The notes under the pieces were generated by a model, which saw only the letters and a list, made by a program, of their open reading frames with translations, ran no database searches and had not been told where the DNA came from. The translations under genes and the position numbers were made by a program. Shown one piece after another: positions 49,680-59,300 of a DNA stretch of 64,000 nt (position 1 is the first letter of the stretch; every line of letters begins with the position of its first letter). Source of the stretch: Candidatus Eisenbacteria bacterium (lineage in GTDB: Bacteria; Eisenbacteria; RBG-16-71-46); NCBI GenBank assembly GCA_020847735.1, contig JADLBL010000008.1, forward strand, positions 102,605 through 166,604, read 5' to 3'.

Positions 49680-51523
49680 GACGTGCGCGCTGGTACCTGG
49701 ACCGGCTCGGAGCGATGTCGGCCGGCGAGATCGCGCACCGACTGGCCACCGCCGCCCGCGACCGCTGGTTCGTGCCCGCCTGGGAGCGCGAGTCGCCGCG
49801 CGAGGCGTTCGCGCGACTTTACTCGGAGCCCGCCGGGGCCGTGCTGGCCTCGCCGGTCGCCGCGCGCTGGCTGCATCCGCCGGTGACGGCGGACGGCTTC
49901 GCGGGCGCGTTCGACGAGGCGGCCGCGATCGCCGCCGGCCGCTGGCGGCTGTTCGGGCACGACGTCGCCCTCACGGACCCGCCGCGCTGGAACGCCAACC
50001 CGCTGACCGGCGCCGAGTGGCCCGACCTGCCGAGCTCCGCGCTCGATCCGCGGCGCGGCGATCTCGCCGGCGGCGCCAAGTACACGTGGGAGCTGGGCCG
50101 GCTGACGCCGCTTCCTTCGCTCGTGCTGGCGGCGCGGCTGCGCCGCGAGCCCGAGCACGCGGCGCGCGCCGCCCGCTGGCTCGCCGACTTCGCGGCCCAC
50201 GCACCGCTTCGCCGCGGCATCCACCACACCAGCGGCATCGAGATGGCGCTGCGCGTGCTCACCGGCAGCGCCACGCTGGCGCTGCTCGGGCCCGAAGCGG
50301 TCGAGGAGCCCGAGGCGGTGCTCGGCCTGCTCGCGCAGCAGGCGCGCTGGTGCCGCGACCACCTGAGCCTCGGATCGAGCGCCAACAACCACCTGCTCGC
50401 CGAGCTCGCCGCGATCACCGTGGCGGGCTCGCTGTGGCCGGCGCTGCGCGGCGCCCGCTCGCTGCGCCGCTTCGGGCTTTCGCGCCTCGAGCGCGCGCTG
50501 CTCGCGCAGTTCCATCCCGACGGCGTGAACGCCGAGCAGGCGTTCGGCTACGTGCCGTTCGTCTGGGAGCTGGCGCTGATCGCGCTGAGCGCGGCCGAGC
50601 GCGCGGGCGAGTCCGTGCGCCCCGAAGTCTGGCAGCGGCTCGGCCTGTCGCTCGACTTCATGCGCGCCGTGCGCCTGCCCGACGGGCGCGTTCCGCAGGT
50701 GGGCGACGAGGACGACGGCCGCGTGCTGCTCGCCTGGGACGGCCCCACGCGCACCGATCTGGTCGGCAACGCGCTCGCGGCGCGCATCGGCGACGACGCG
50801 CTCGACGCGGGCGCGACCGGGCTCGCCGTGCTGCTGTTCGGCGCGGTCGGCCGCGCGCCGCGCGAGGCCGCCGACGGCATCCACAACTTCCCGCACGGCG
50901 GCTGGACGGTGTGGCGCGACCGCGGGCTGCTGGTCACCTTCGACCACGGCCCCCTCGGGCTCGGCACGCTCGCCGCGCACGGCCACGCCGACGCGCTGTC
51001 GGTGACCGTGTGGAACGGCGGCGACGGCGTGGTCGTGGACCCGGGCACGTTCGCCTACCAGGAGGACGAAGCCGCGCGCGGGCGCTGCCGCGGCACGCCC
51101 GCCCACGCCACCGTCCACTTCGGCGGCCGCAACCAGAGCCGCGCGCTGGGGCCGTTCCTGTGGGGCGCGCGCGCGCAGGTCGTCGCCAACGGCGACTTCC
51201 AGCTGTGCACGTGGGAAAGCGGCGAGCGACACGAGCGGCGCGTGGAAGTCGCCGGCCGCCTCGTGCGGATCGAGGACCGTGTCCGGGGCCGCGAGGCGCA
51301 CGCGGTCTTTCCGCTCTCCCCCGGCGCCACGGTCACGCTCGCGGGCCAGCGCGCCGAGGTCGCCGTCGGCGCGACGCGCGCCCGCTTCGTCGCCGAGGGG
51401 CTGGCGCCATGGCGGCTCGAGCCCTCCGAGCACGCCCCGCGCTTCGGCTCGCGGGTCGCGGCCGCGCGGCTGACCGCGGCCTTCGGCGCCGAACGCGCCA
51501 CGACCCGCATCGAGCTCGAGTAG
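49676..51523 (+). CDS. Heparinase II/III-family protein
   Basis: A 615-residue protein of the alginate-lyase/heparinase II-III type. The N-terminal alpha/alpha toroid includes 'TPLPSLVLAARLRREPEHAA', 'IHHTSGIEMALRVL' and 'SLGSSANNHLLAELAAITVA'. The C-terminal beta-sandwich contains 'LGTLAAHGHADALSVTVWNG' and 'VVVDPGTFAYQED'. GTG start overlaps the glycosyltransferase stop (GTGA). Such pairs occur in exopolysaccharide clusters, where the lyase trims or degrades the polymer. No signal peptide is obvious. Confidence 0.87.
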   Translation: MRRARWYLDRLGAMSAGEIAHRLATAARDRWFVPAWERESPREAFARLYSEPAGAVLASPVAARWLHPPVTADGFAGAFDEAAAIAAGRWRLFGHDVALTDPPRWNANPLTGAEWPDLPSSALDPRRGDLAGGAKYTWELGRLTPLPSLVLAARLRREPEHAARAARWLADFAAHAPLRRGIHHTSGIEMALRVLTGSATLALLGPEAVEEPEAVLGLLAQQARWCRDHLSLGSSANNHLLAELAAITVAGSLWPALRGARSLRRFGLSRLERALLAQFHPDGVNAEQAFGYVPFVWELALIALSAAERAGESVRPEVWQRLGLSLDFMRAVRLPDGRVPQVGDEDDGRVLLAWDGPTRTDLVGNALAARIGDDALDAGATGLAVLLFGAVGRAPREAADGIHNFPHGGWTVWRDRGLLVTFDHGPLGLGTLAAHGHADALSVTVWNGGDGVVVDPGTFAYQEDEAARGRCRGTPAHATVHFGGRNQSRALGPFLWGARAQVVANGDFQLCTWESGERHERRVEVAGRLVRIEDRVRGREAHAVFPLSPGATVTLAGQRAEVAVGATRARFVAEGLAPWRLEPSEHAPRFGSRVAAARLTAAFGAERATTRIELE

Positions 51524-51568
51524 GCGCGGGCCTTCGCACGCGCACCGGTCCGCGCGTCGCGGCGCGCG

Positions 51569-52954
51569 CTACCGGCCGTGGAAGAAGCGGTTCGGCTCGC
51601 CCTTCTCCCACGGGCGGTACGAGAGCGCGAAGCGGATGCGATCGGCGAGCGGCGGGTGACTGTAGAGCAGCAGTTTCACCCACTCGGACGGCTCGGGGTT
51701 CGAGCGGTTGTCCTGCGCCAGCTTGAGGAACGCGCGCGCCGCCGCGTCGTTGTCGTGCGTGATCTCGAGCGCGTAGACGTCGCTTTCGAGCTCGACGCCG
51801 CGCGACAGGGCGTTCAGCCCCGGCGTCGCCAGCGCCATCACGAGCGAAAGCGACAGCCACAGCGCCGGCAGCGCCGCCAGGTCGCCGGGGCCTTCGGCCT
51901 CCCAGCGGCGGCCCCACGCGGCCAGCATCCAGGCCGTGAGCCGCTCCGCCAGCCAGAAGACCGCGAACGCCCCGATCGCGATCACGAGGATGGACTTCCA
52001 GATGTGGCGGAGCACGTAGTGGCCCATCTCGTGACCCATCACCACCAGGATCTCGTCGCGCTGCATGGATTCGAGCGTCGTGTCCCACAGCACGATCCGC
52101 TGCGAGCCGCCGAAGCCGCTCACGTAGGCGTTGAGCTTCTTCGTGCGCCGGCTCATGTCCACCTGGAAGACGTGCTTCGCCGGGATGCCCGCGCGCGCGC
52201 CGAGCGCCAGGATGTCGCCGCGCAGGCCGGCGTCGCGCAGCGGCTCGAAACGGTTGAAGAGCGGATCGAAGACCAGCGGCTGCAGGATCACGGCCGCGAG
52301 CGCGATGGGCGCGGTGCCCGCGGCCAGGCGCCACCACCAGCCGCGCGGATGCCGGCGCACGACGCGCCAGGCGGCGTAGAGGATCGGGATCACGCCGAGG
52401 GCGACGAGGTTGAAGACCAGCGCCTTGAGCGTGTCGAGCAGCCAGCCCGGCAGCGTCTGCGTCGAGAGGCCGTACTGGTGTTCGAGCGCGAACTCCGAGT
52501 ACCAGGCGAACGGCAGGCCGAGCAGCGTGGTCGCGGTCAGCAGCAGCGCGAAGTAGACCAGCACCCGCACGTACAGCCGGTGGCCGAGCGCGTGCGCGAT
52601 GTCGCGGAAGCGCGCCGAGATTCCAGTGAAGAGCAGCACCAGCAGCACCAGCGCGCCGAGGATCGGGCCCGCGAAAGCCGTGACCACGCGCGTGTTCTGG
52701 TAGGCGCGATTGACCGGCGTGTAGGACGCGCGCGCTTCCGCCAGGTAATCGCGGGGCGGCGCGGGCGCGGACTCGGCGGTCCCGCCCGCCGTCATCGCCG
52801 CCGGGCCGGCCGGCCGCAGCGAGTCGGCGCTCACCGAGTCGGCGCGGATCATGACCGCGCCGGCCGTGCGAATCCCCGGCGCGCCGGCCAGCGCGAGCGC
52901 CGCGGCCGCGAGCAGCGCGGCGGCGGGGACGGCGATACGGCGCGGCGACGGCAG
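51569..52954 (-). CDS. M48 (Ste24-like) membrane metalloprotease
   Basis: A 461-residue zinc protease of the CAAX prenyl protease 1 type: several membrane helices, the catalytic 'EILVVMGHEMGHYVLRHIWK', the third ligand in 'GVELESDVYALEITHDNDAA', and 'LLLYSHPPLADRIRFAL' near the end. The best ribosome site (AAGGAGG, 52966-52960) stands five bases before an in-frame CTG at 52954, which begins a signal-peptide-like N-terminus. No ATG or GTG is similarly placed; a GTG at 53017 lacks a site. I therefore suggest CTG initiation. Likely a quality-control protease of membrane proteins. Confidence 0.85.
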   Translation of the reverse strand: MPSPRRIAVPAAALLAAAALALAGAPGIRTAGAVMIRADSVSADSLRPAGPAAMTAGGTAESAPAPPRDYLAEARASYTPVNRAYQNTRVVTAFAGPILGALVLLVLLFTGISARFRDIAHALGHRLYVRVLVYFALLLTATTLLGLPFAWYSEFALEHQYGLSTQTLPGWLLDTLKALVFNLVALGVIPILYAAWRVVRRHPRGWWWRLAAGTAPIALAAVILQPLVFDPLFNRFEPLRDAGLRGDILALGARAGIPAKHVFQVDMSRRTKKLNAYVSGFGGSQRIVLWDTTLESMQRDEILVVMGHEMGHYVLRHIWKSILVIAIGAFAVFWLAERLTAWMLAAWGRRWEAEGPGDLAALPALWLSLSLVMALATPGLNALSRGVELESDVYALEITHDNDAAARAFLKLAQDNRSNPEPSEWVKLLLYSHPPLADRIRFALSYRPWEKGEPNRFFHGR

Positions 52955-53037
52955 GGCGACCTCCTTAGGAATGGCGGGCGAAGCGGTGGGGCGTCGGCGG
53001 CGCGACCATAGCCGCACCGCCGCCCGCCGTCATGCGC

Positions 53038-54462
53038 TCATCGGCCGAGCGCCACCACCCGGCGCACGCGCGTGGCGCCGCCCGCGCCGAAGCGCGCCAG
53101 GTAGAGCCCCGCCGGCACCGGCGCGCCGGCGTCGTCGCGCAGGTCCCACGCGAACTCGTGCGCTCCGGCGGCGAACTCGCCGCCGGCGAGCCGGCGCACC
53201 CTGCGGCCGGCCGCATCGAAGATCTCGAGTCGCACCTCGGCGGCCGCGGGCAGCACGGCGGCGAAGCGCGTCACGTCGCGCGCCGGGTTGGGCGCCGCCG
53301 GGGCGAACCCCGATTCGGCCCGCGCGCCCTCCACCCCCGCCACCTGCGCGCTCGGCGCGTCGAAGGTGACCGCGACGGGCGGCAGCGTGCAGAGCAGGTC
53401 GGCGCCCGAGGGCGTGTCGGTGGCGATGTCGTAGACCCGCAGCGCCGGAGAGCCGAAGCTGTTGCGGCAGACCCACAGCTCGCCGCGGTCGTTGCGTTCG
53501 GCGTCCGACAGGCTGTAACCGCCCGGCGACCACAGCGCGCCGAGCGTCGTGCCGTCCGCCGCGCGCCAGCGGACGAGCGCGGTGTTGCCCGCCAGATCGG
53601 CGACGATCGCGTACGACTTCTGCGCGTCGTTCCAGACGACGTCGCTCACGTCGCCGCCCAGCTCGGCCTCGGTGATGGCGACGCCGCCGCTCGCAAGATG
53701 GACGGGATCGAGCCACTCGATGCCGCCGTCGAGCGCGCCGTAGTGTCCGGCGCAGCCGATCAGCAGACGGCTCGAGGCGGCGTCGAACTGGAACGTCGTC
53801 GCGGGGTTGGTGAGCTGCAACCGGATGGCCTGCGTTCCCGGCCGCGCCGGGTCGCAGTCCACGAGCGTGTCGGCGCGCGTGTCCACGACCGCGACCAGCG
53901 CGGTGTCGGTGGGCACGAAGCCGCCGGGTCGGTTCACGCGCTGCAGCGAGATGAAGAGCAGCGGCCCGACCATCACCATGCGGTCCATCTCGGGAACGCC
54001 GTCGGCGTCCGCGAACGCGGCCAGCGAGATCGTGCCGGTGTGCGCGCCGCTCTGCGGGTTCACGATCCACAGATCGGCGGACTCGAAGCGGGTGACGTAC
54101 GCGCGGGTCGCCGAGGCGAAGGCGATGTCGTGCGGGTTCGAGCCGTTGCCGACCGAGAACTGCGGCCCGGTCGCGTAGCTCACGGGGTCCACGACCTGCA
54201 CGTTGTCGCCACCGAAGCGGTTGACCACGTACAGGCGGCCCGCGTGGTAGCGCAGGCTCGCGTCCGAACCCGGGCCGGCGACGTCGCAGTGGTTCGTGCG
54301 CGGCGCCAGGTCCACCGCCGACAGGCTTCCGGTCGTCCAGTCCGTGCCGAAGACGAACGCCTTCGACGACGCGGCGAACGAAGGAGACGCCGCGGCCGCC
54401 ACGAGAAGCAGCGCGAGGATGCGGGCGGCCGCGGCCGGGGGAAGAGCGAGGTGCGAGAGCAT
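53038..54462 (-). CDS. Secreted beta-propeller protein in B12 operon (BtuG-like) with FlgD-type tail
   Basis: A 474-residue protein: signal peptide (LALPPAAAARILALLLVAAA), then YncE-like beta-propeller repeats ('RLYVVNRFGGDNVQVVDPVS', 'SNPHDIAFASATRAYVTRFE', 'LWIVNPQSGAHTGTI'), and a C-terminal FlgD-type sorting domain ('FAPAAPNPARDVTRFAAVLP', 'LEIFDAAGRRVRRLAGGE', 'GLYLARFGAGG'). ATG 54462 has AAGGAG upstream and lies 17 bases after btuB. Bacteroides carry a surface beta-propeller, BtuG, next to BtuB that captures B12; the same arrangement here under a cobalamin riboswitch suggests an analogous role, by inference. Confidence 0.8.
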   Translation of the reverse strand: MLSHLALPPAAAARILALLLVAAAASPSFAASSKAFVFGTDWTTGSLSAVDLAPRTNHCDVAGPGSDASLRYHAGRLYVVNRFGGDNVQVVDPVSYATGPQFSVGNGSNPHDIAFASATRAYVTRFESADLWIVNPQSGAHTGTISLAAFADADGVPEMDRMVMVGPLLFISLQRVNRPGGFVPTDTALVAVVDTRADTLVDCDPARPGTQAIRLQLTNPATTFQFDAASSRLLIGCAGHYGALDGGIEWLDPVHLASGGVAITEAELGGDVSDVVWNDAQKSYAIVADLAGNTALVRWRAADGTTLGALWSPGGYSLSDAERNDRGELWVCRNSFGSPALRVYDIATDTPSGADLLCTLPPVAVTFDAPSAQVAGVEGARAESGFAPAAPNPARDVTRFAAVLPAAAEVRLEIFDAAGRRVRRLAGGEFAAGAHEFAWDLRDDAGAPVPAGLYLARFGAGGATRVRRVVALGR

Positions 54463-54479
54463 GCGGGTCTCCTTCGAAA

Positions 54480-56525
54480 TCACGGGTGGGAAGGCTCCGG
54501 CCCCAGGCGTGCGTCGCAGGCGACGAACACGCTGCGGCCGGGAAGCGGATAGCCGCCGACGTCCTCGGCGTGCCGGTCGCCGAGGTTCTTGCCCTCGAGC
54601 GTCACGCGCACGCGCCCGAAGCCGCGCGAGAGCGACGCGCCGACGAGCGTGCGGCCGGGAGTGCGGCGGAAGTTGATCGGATCGAGAAAGCTGTCGCCCT
54701 CGTCCAGCACGTCGAGGGCCGCGGTCCACGGGCCGTGCCGCGCGTCGAGCCGCGCGTACGTCTCGTGCTCCGGCCGCTGCGGAATGCGCCGGCCGTGGTA
54801 GAGCGAGGCCGGGTCGGTCTGCAGCGCAGAGGTGCGGGTGCGCGCCCCCGAGAACGCCAGCGTGCGCCAGGCGGCCCGCCAGGCCAGCTCGTCGCCGCGG
54901 ATCTCCGCCGCTCCGAGGTTGCCCGGGCGCGCGCTGCGCTGCGAAGCGGGCAGGAAGACGATGAGCTGGCGCAGGTGCGAGGCGAACACCGTCCATTCGA
55001 GCGAGGCCTCGAGCGCCCCGGCGCGGCCGCGCCAGGCGCCGCCCCCGTCCCAGCTCTCGCCGCGCTCGGGCACGAGCTTCGGATTGCCGAGCACGTCGCC
55101 CTGATTGCCGAACAGCTCGAGGAACTCCGGCGCGCGCGAACTCTTCGTCCAGTTGGCGCGCGCCTCGAAGCCGCGGCTCAGGCGCAGGCGCGCCCCGGCC
55201 TGCGGCGAGTTCAGCACGCGCGATTGATCGAGCGCGTAGGGCTGGCCGGCGACGAGCGTCGCGCGCAGCCGGTCGTGCTGGCGGTCCCAGCGGCGCGCGG
55301 CGTGCACGAGCAGCACGTCGTCGGCCAGGTGCAGCTCGAATCCCGCGTGCGCGCTCGAGGTCTCGCGGCGGCTGGGCGGCGGAGTCGGCAGGCCGAGCGT
55401 GGGCGGCGAGGGCCGCGCGTCCTCGCGCCGCGCGGCGAGCCCCGCGCTGGCGGTCAGCCAGCGCCAGCCGGCCGGAGAGGCCACCTCCGCACCGAGGCCG
55501 CGATCGAGGAACCCGTCGTCGATGTCCTGCACGCCCAGCCCCAGTTCGCCCTCGCGGTCGCGAAAGCGCGAGCGCTCGCGCTGGGCGTGGGCGCGCAGCG
55601 TGACGCCGGGCCGCGCCTTCGCGGGCGCGAGGGCCGCATCGAGCGCGCCGAGGTCGCGCGCGAAGGTGAGGCGCGGGTTCGGCGCCTGGTTCGCGCCGCG
55701 GCCCGGCACGCCCTGCGCCTTGCGGAACAGCTCGCCGCGCGCGGTGAAGCTCAGGTCCTCGCGCGGCGACCAGACGACGCGACCCAGGGCGGTGCCGGCG
55801 TCGTAGCGCGAGTTCCGTCGCGTCGTCCACTCGTCGTCGGCGGTGTTGTAGCGCGTGTCGTTGTCGTCGAAGAAGCGGAAGTCGCCACCGGAGCCCTGCC
55901 AGCCCGCGTGCGCGAGCCAGGCGAACGCTCCGCGGTGGTCTCCCCAAGTCGCGCGCGTCTCGGCCGTGCCGAAGGAGCCGTACGCCGCGCGCGCGTTTGC
56001 GAGATGCGGGGCTCCGGCGGTCACCAGGTTCACCGCACCGCCCGGGGTGGCTGAGCCGAAGCCGAGCGGCGCGAGCCCGCGATAGACCTCGACGCGCTCG
56101 ACCGCGGTGACGGGCAGGTCGGCGAGGTTCACGACGCCGTGCGCCGCCGAGGTCAGCGGCACGCCGTCGAGGAAGACCGACACCTGCCCCGCCGGCGCGC
56201 CGCGAAGCGAGAGCGTGCTGAACGAGCCGAGGCCCCCGTACTGCGTCACGCGCACGCCGGCCGCGGCCGACAGCACCTCCGAGAGCGACTCGATCGCGCG
56301 GTTCGACGCTCCCGCGGGCAGGTCGGTGACGCTGGCGGTGGGCAGGCGGCGTCGCGCGTCGAGCCGCGCGCGCTCGCGGCGGACCTCGATCGCCGGCAGC
56401 GTCGCGACCGGCCGCGGCAGCGAGTCGGTCGCGACGGGCGACGCGATCGCGCCCGGCGCCGCGGCCGGGGCCGCGGCCCCGTCGGGCGGGCCGCTCAGTG
56501 CGGTGATGAGAAGCAGCTCGATCAC
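54480..56525 (-). CDS. btuB: TonB-dependent vitamin B12 receptor BtuB
   Basis: A 681-residue outer-membrane receptor. After a signal peptide and a short Ala/Pro stretch comes the plug domain ('RAIESLSEVLSAAAGVRVTQ', 'FSTLSLRGAPAGQVSVFLDG', 'VPVTAVERVEVYRGLAPLGF' with one change, 'GGAVNLVT'), then a beta barrel ending in an aromatic-rich strand. It starts at GTG 56525 after AAGGA. A cobalamin riboswitch and terminator lie directly upstream, which identifies the ligand as B12 or a relative. Co-transcribed with the beta-propeller protein. Confidence 0.88.
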   Translation of the reverse strand: MIELLLITALSGPPDGAAAPAAAPGAIASPVATDSLPRPVATLPAIEVRRERARLDARRRLPTASVTDLPAGASNRAIESLSEVLSAAAGVRVTQYGGLGSFSTLSLRGAPAGQVSVFLDGVPLTSAAHGVVNLADLPVTAVERVEVYRGLAPLGFGSATPGGAVNLVTAGAPHLANARAAYGSFGTAETRATWGDHRGAFAWLAHAGWQGSGGDFRFFDDNDTRYNTADDEWTTRRNSRYDAGTALGRVVWSPREDLSFTARGELFRKAQGVPGRGANQAPNPRLTFARDLGALDAALAPAKARPGVTLRAHAQRERSRFRDREGELGLGVQDIDDGFLDRGLGAEVASPAGWRWLTASAGLAARREDARPSPPTLGLPTPPPSRRETSSAHAGFELHLADDVLLVHAARRWDRQHDRLRATLVAGQPYALDQSRVLNSPQAGARLRLSRGFEARANWTKSSRAPEFLELFGNQGDVLGNPKLVPERGESWDGGGAWRGRAGALEASLEWTVFASHLRQLIVFLPASQRSARPGNLGAAEIRGDELAWRAAWRTLAFSGARTRTSALQTDPASLYHGRRIPQRPEHETYARLDARHGPWTAALDVLDEGDSFLDPINFRRTPGRTLVGASLSRGFGRVRVTLEGKNLGDRHAEDVGGYPLPGRSVFVACDARLGPEPSHP

Positions 56526-56547
56526 GGCGTCCTTCGCGCTCGAATCG

Positions 56548-56588
56548 AAAAGCCCCGCCGTCGCGGTGGTCGGTCGCGAGGGCGGGGC
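56548..56588 (-). terminator. Intrinsic terminator of the cobalamin riboswitch
   Basis: On the minus strand an 8-bp stem GCCCCGCC/GGCGGGGC (56588-56581 with 56559-56552), extended inside by TCGCG/CGCGA, is followed by TTTT. It lies between the aptamer and the btuB start and is the likely expression platform that stops transcription when cobalamin is bound. Confidence 0.75.
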
Positions 56589-56642
56589 GGCGCGGAAGTC
56601 CGCGGCTGCCGCGCGCCTTCAACCGAGGCGACGGGCCTGTGG

Positions 56643-56817
56643 CTTCCGGGCAGGTTTCCTGACTTGGGCGCCGCAGCGGTTTCGCCGCGGCTCGCGCGCC
56701 TTCCCCGCGGCAGGGCCGCGAGTGGCGTTGCTGCGCGATGCGCCCATCACAGTGGCGGGACCGTGCGGGATTCTCACCCGCTTCCCTGTTACCCCACGCG
56801 ATGCGGGCACCCGGAAG
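56643..56817 (-). promoter_or_regulatory. Cobalamin riboswitch aptamer
   Basis: On the minus strand the closing stem CTTCCGGG (56817-56810) pairs with CCCGGAAG (56650-56643). Inside are the conserved aptamer pieces: GGGAAGCGGGTGAGAATCCC, the CCGCCACTGTGA segment, and the B12 box AAGTCAGGAAACCTGCC. It lies upstream of btuB with a terminator in between. The remaining 56589-56642 and 56818-56932 contain no gene. Confidence 0.95.
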
Positions 56818-56932
56818 ATGTCGGCGCGCACCATGCACGCGAACCGCGCGCTTCGTCAACCGGGATCGCGCGCGGCCGGTTCGGGCGCACGTCCGCGCCG
56901 CGCCGCGCGCGCCGCGCCGACGGCCGCGCGGG

Positions 56933-57664
56933 TCAGGAGGACTTCGCCGCCTCGGCCAGATCGCGCGCCCGCGCGAACACCGCGTGCCACATCGCTCGCG
57001 TCAGCTTGCCGGTGTTGGTGTTCTGGCGGCTGGGGTGAAAGCTCGAGAGCAGCACGCGCCCGTCGGGCAGCCGTGCCTCGGCGCCGTGCGCGAAGGCGGG
57101 GCGCTCGCGGGGAGCGAGCTTCGCCCACCAGCCGCTCGCGCGCAGGAAGGCCTCGTGGCCGATGCGGCCGAGCGCGACGACGACGCGCAGGCGTTCGAGC
57201 AGCCGGAGTTCGGCGGCGAGGTGGTCGCGGCAGTTCGCGAGTTCCCCGGGCAGCGGCTTGTTGCCGGGCGGCGCGCAGCGGGCGGCCGCGCCGATCCAGC
57301 AGTCGCGCAGCCGCAGGCCGTCGTCGCGCGAGACGCTCGTCGGCTGGTTCGCGAAGCCGTGGCGGTGAAGCGCTTCGAACAGCCAGTCGCCGCTCGAATC
57401 GCCGGTGAACATGCGGCCGGTGCGATTGGCGCCGTGCGCCGCCGGCGCGAGACCGACCAGCATCACGCGGGCGCGCGGGTCGCCGAAACCCGGCACCGGG
57501 CGGCCCCAGTAGTCCTCGTCGCGGTGGGCGCGCTTCCGGACGCGCGCGACCATCGCGCAGTACTCGCGCAGGCGCGGGCAGCGCTCGCACACGACGATCG
57601 CCCGGCCGAGCGCCTCGAGCGTGGGCCAGCGGCCCGGGGCCTGGCGCGCCGTCGCGCGTTTCAC
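56933..57664 (-). CDS. Family 5 uracil-DNA glycosylase (UdgB type)
   Basis: A 243-residue glycosylase with N-terminal iron-sulfur cysteines '[13 protein letters not shown]' (Cys26, Cys29, Cys36), the family motif '[20 protein letters not shown]', further cysteines in '[18 protein letters not shown]', and '[17 protein letters not shown]' near the end. The GLAPA-type motif without the usual catalytic Asp is characteristic of family 5, which also removes deaminated purines. GTG 57664 overlaps the stop of the upstream secreted protein gene (GTGA). Confidence 0.88.
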   Translation of the reverse strand: MKRATARQAPGRWPTLEALGRAIVVCERCPRLREYCAMVARVRKRAHRDEDYWGRPVPGFGDPRARVMLVGLAPAAHGANRTGRMFTGDSSGDWLFEALHRHGFANQPTSVSRDDGLRLRDCWIGAAARCAPPGNKPLPGELANCRDHLAAELRLLERLRVVVALGRIGHEAFLRASGWWAKLAPRERPAFAHGAEARLPDGRVLLSSFHPSRQNTNTGKLTRAMWHAVFARARDLAEAAKSS

Positions 57665-59238
57665 GGGCCCCCCAGCCAGGTCACCCGGCGCACGAGCACG
57701 CCGCGCGAGTCCTCGGCGCGCGCGAAGTAGATTCCGGGCGCCGCGCGCCCGCCGCGCTCGCGCTCGCCGCTCCAGCGCAGCGTGGCCTCACCGCCCTCCA
57801 CGGCGCGCGACCAGACGCGCCGTCCGGCGACGTCGAGCAGCTCGAGCCTCGCCGGTCCGCTCACGCCCGCGAGCGTGAAGGTCACGCCGTCCCGCGCCGG
57901 GTTGGGCGCGATCGCCAGTCGCAGTCCGCCGCGCCCCGAGCGCAGCGAATCGAGCGCGCCCGAGAAGCGCAGCAGCGCGAAATCGCCGGCGGCGAGATCC
58001 AGCGTCACGCGCCGGTCCGCTCCGACGGCGAGCGGCTCCCAGTCGCCGGCGTCCCGCCAGCGCCACGCGCGCCGGCCCGCGGAGGCGAGCACCAGAGCGA
58101 CCGTGCGCGCGGCGCTCGAATCGGCGCTGGCGACGAACAGCCACGGCGCGCCCGAGGAGTCGGCGAACGTGCCGAGCGCCGCCCGGCCCTCCACCGACGC
58201 GAGCAGCGAGTCGGGCGAAAACGCGGTGCCCCCTGCGGGCACGGAGCCGGCGTGCTCGGTCGAGAGCCACTGCACGCCCGCGAGCGCCTCACCCAGCGGG
58301 AGCAGCCGCGCGTTCAGCGTCCGCACGGCGTCGTAGAGCGCGGTGCGCCCGCCCTCCCAGGTGATCATCGCCGGCCGCCAGTTCCACTGCGGATCCGGCG
58401 GCGGCGTCCAGTAGGTGAAGATGCCGATGCCGCGCGCGCCGTAGGCGAGCCAGTGCGCCACCTGCCAGCGCAGCAGCGGCGGCGTCGCCTCGCGGAACGG
58501 GCCGTGCCCGACGAGCTGGACGATGCCCCAGAACGGCAGGCCGCTCTCGCGCGCGACCGCCGCGAGGCCGGCGACGTTTTCGACGAACTCCCCGCGGTCG
58601 CCCGATTCGAGGAAGTCGTAGTGGTCGTTGCAGAGCACCGCCGGGTGCACCTCGCGCACGTAGGCGCGCGTGTAGTCGAGCCACGCTTCGCGGCTCGCGA
58701 ACACCTGCCGCCCCCGCAGGTTGTTCCACGACAGGTGCCCGGGGTCGCGCTCGCGCAGCAGCGCGAAGTACCAGGCCTTCTCGGCGAAGTCCTCGCGCCC
58801 CGGCTCGTCGCCCAGGTAGTAGCCGAGGAACGCGGGGTCGTCGCGATAGCGCGCCGCGACCGAGTCCGCCCAGGCGAGCCCCGTGCTGTCGCCCGGCGGG
58901 ACCCGCGCGAGGTCCATGTCGAGGAGCAGATTCCGAACGCCCAGCGGGCGCGTCCAGGCGAGCCGGTCGCGGTTGTCGGCGACGGTTCCGGAGTCCTGCC
59001 ACGCGAGCACGGTGACGTTGAAGCCGGCCCGTGCCAGCTCGGCGTACCGCTCCGCCGAAGCCTGCGCGCGCGGCGGGCTGACCCAGCCGAAGAGCGCGAA
59101 GCGTGGCACGGCGGGGCCCGCGGCGCCCGTCGCGGCGGCGCGCGGGGCGGCGATCCTTCCGGGCGCCGCGAGCCGGTCGCCCGCGCCCGTCGCGGCGAGC
59201 AGCAGCGCCGCGAGCAGGCCGATGTCCATTCGTTGCAT
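57661..59238 (-). CDS. Secreted TIM-barrel glycoside-hydrolase-like protein with FlgD-type tail
   Basis: A 525-residue protein with a signal peptide ('[17 protein letters not shown]'). Its middle resembles beta-galactosidase-like TIM barrels: '[20 protein letters not shown]', '[20 protein letters not shown]' (acidic residue at the typical acid/base position), '[14 protein letters not shown]', '[20 protein letters not shown]'. A C-terminal FlgD-type domain follows ('[20 protein letters not shown]', '[12 protein letters not shown]', '[12 protein letters not shown]'). Starts at ATG 59238 or 59229. A glycosidase family cannot be assigned with certainty. Confidence 0.75.
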   Translation of the reverse strand: MQRMDIGLLAALLLAATGAGDRLAAPGRIAAPRAAATGAAGPAVPRFALFGWVSPPRAQASAERYAELARAGFNVTVLAWQDSGTVADNRDRLAWTRPLGVRNLLLDMDLARVPPGDSTGLAWADSVAARYRDDPAFLGYYLGDEPGREDFAEKAWYFALLRERDPGHLSWNNLRGRQVFASREAWLDYTRAYVREVHPAVLCNDHYDFLESGDRGEFVENVAGLAAVARESGLPFWGIVQLVGHGPFREATPPLLRWQVAHWLAYGARGIGIFTYWTPPPDPQWNWRPAMITWEGGRTALYDAVRTLNARLLPLGEALAGVQWLSTEHAGSVPAGGTAFSPDSLLASVEGRAALGTFADSSGAPWLFVASADSSAARTVALVLASAGRRAWRWRDAGDWEPLAVGADRRVTLDLAAGDFALLRFSGALDSLRSGRGGLRLAIAPNPARDGVTFTLAGVSGPARLELLDVAGRRVWSRAVEGGEATLRWSGERERGGRAAPGIYFARAEDSRGVLVRRVTWLGGP

Positions 59239-59300
59239 GTGGGTCACGTCGGACTTGACCGGGTCTTGAAAGGCCCGGGGCGATACTCTAGCTTCCCCCG

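Noticed and set aside
47532..51433. Two long minus-strand frames (about 690 codons each)
   Set aside because: They run opposite to the glycosyltransferase and heparinase-family genes, have no domain motifs and have skewed composition.
53038..56859. A 1,273-codon minus-strand frame
   Set aside because: Only 53038-54462 is real (propeller protein with its own start and ribosome site). Upstream it lies in a wrong frame over btuB and even across the riboswitch.
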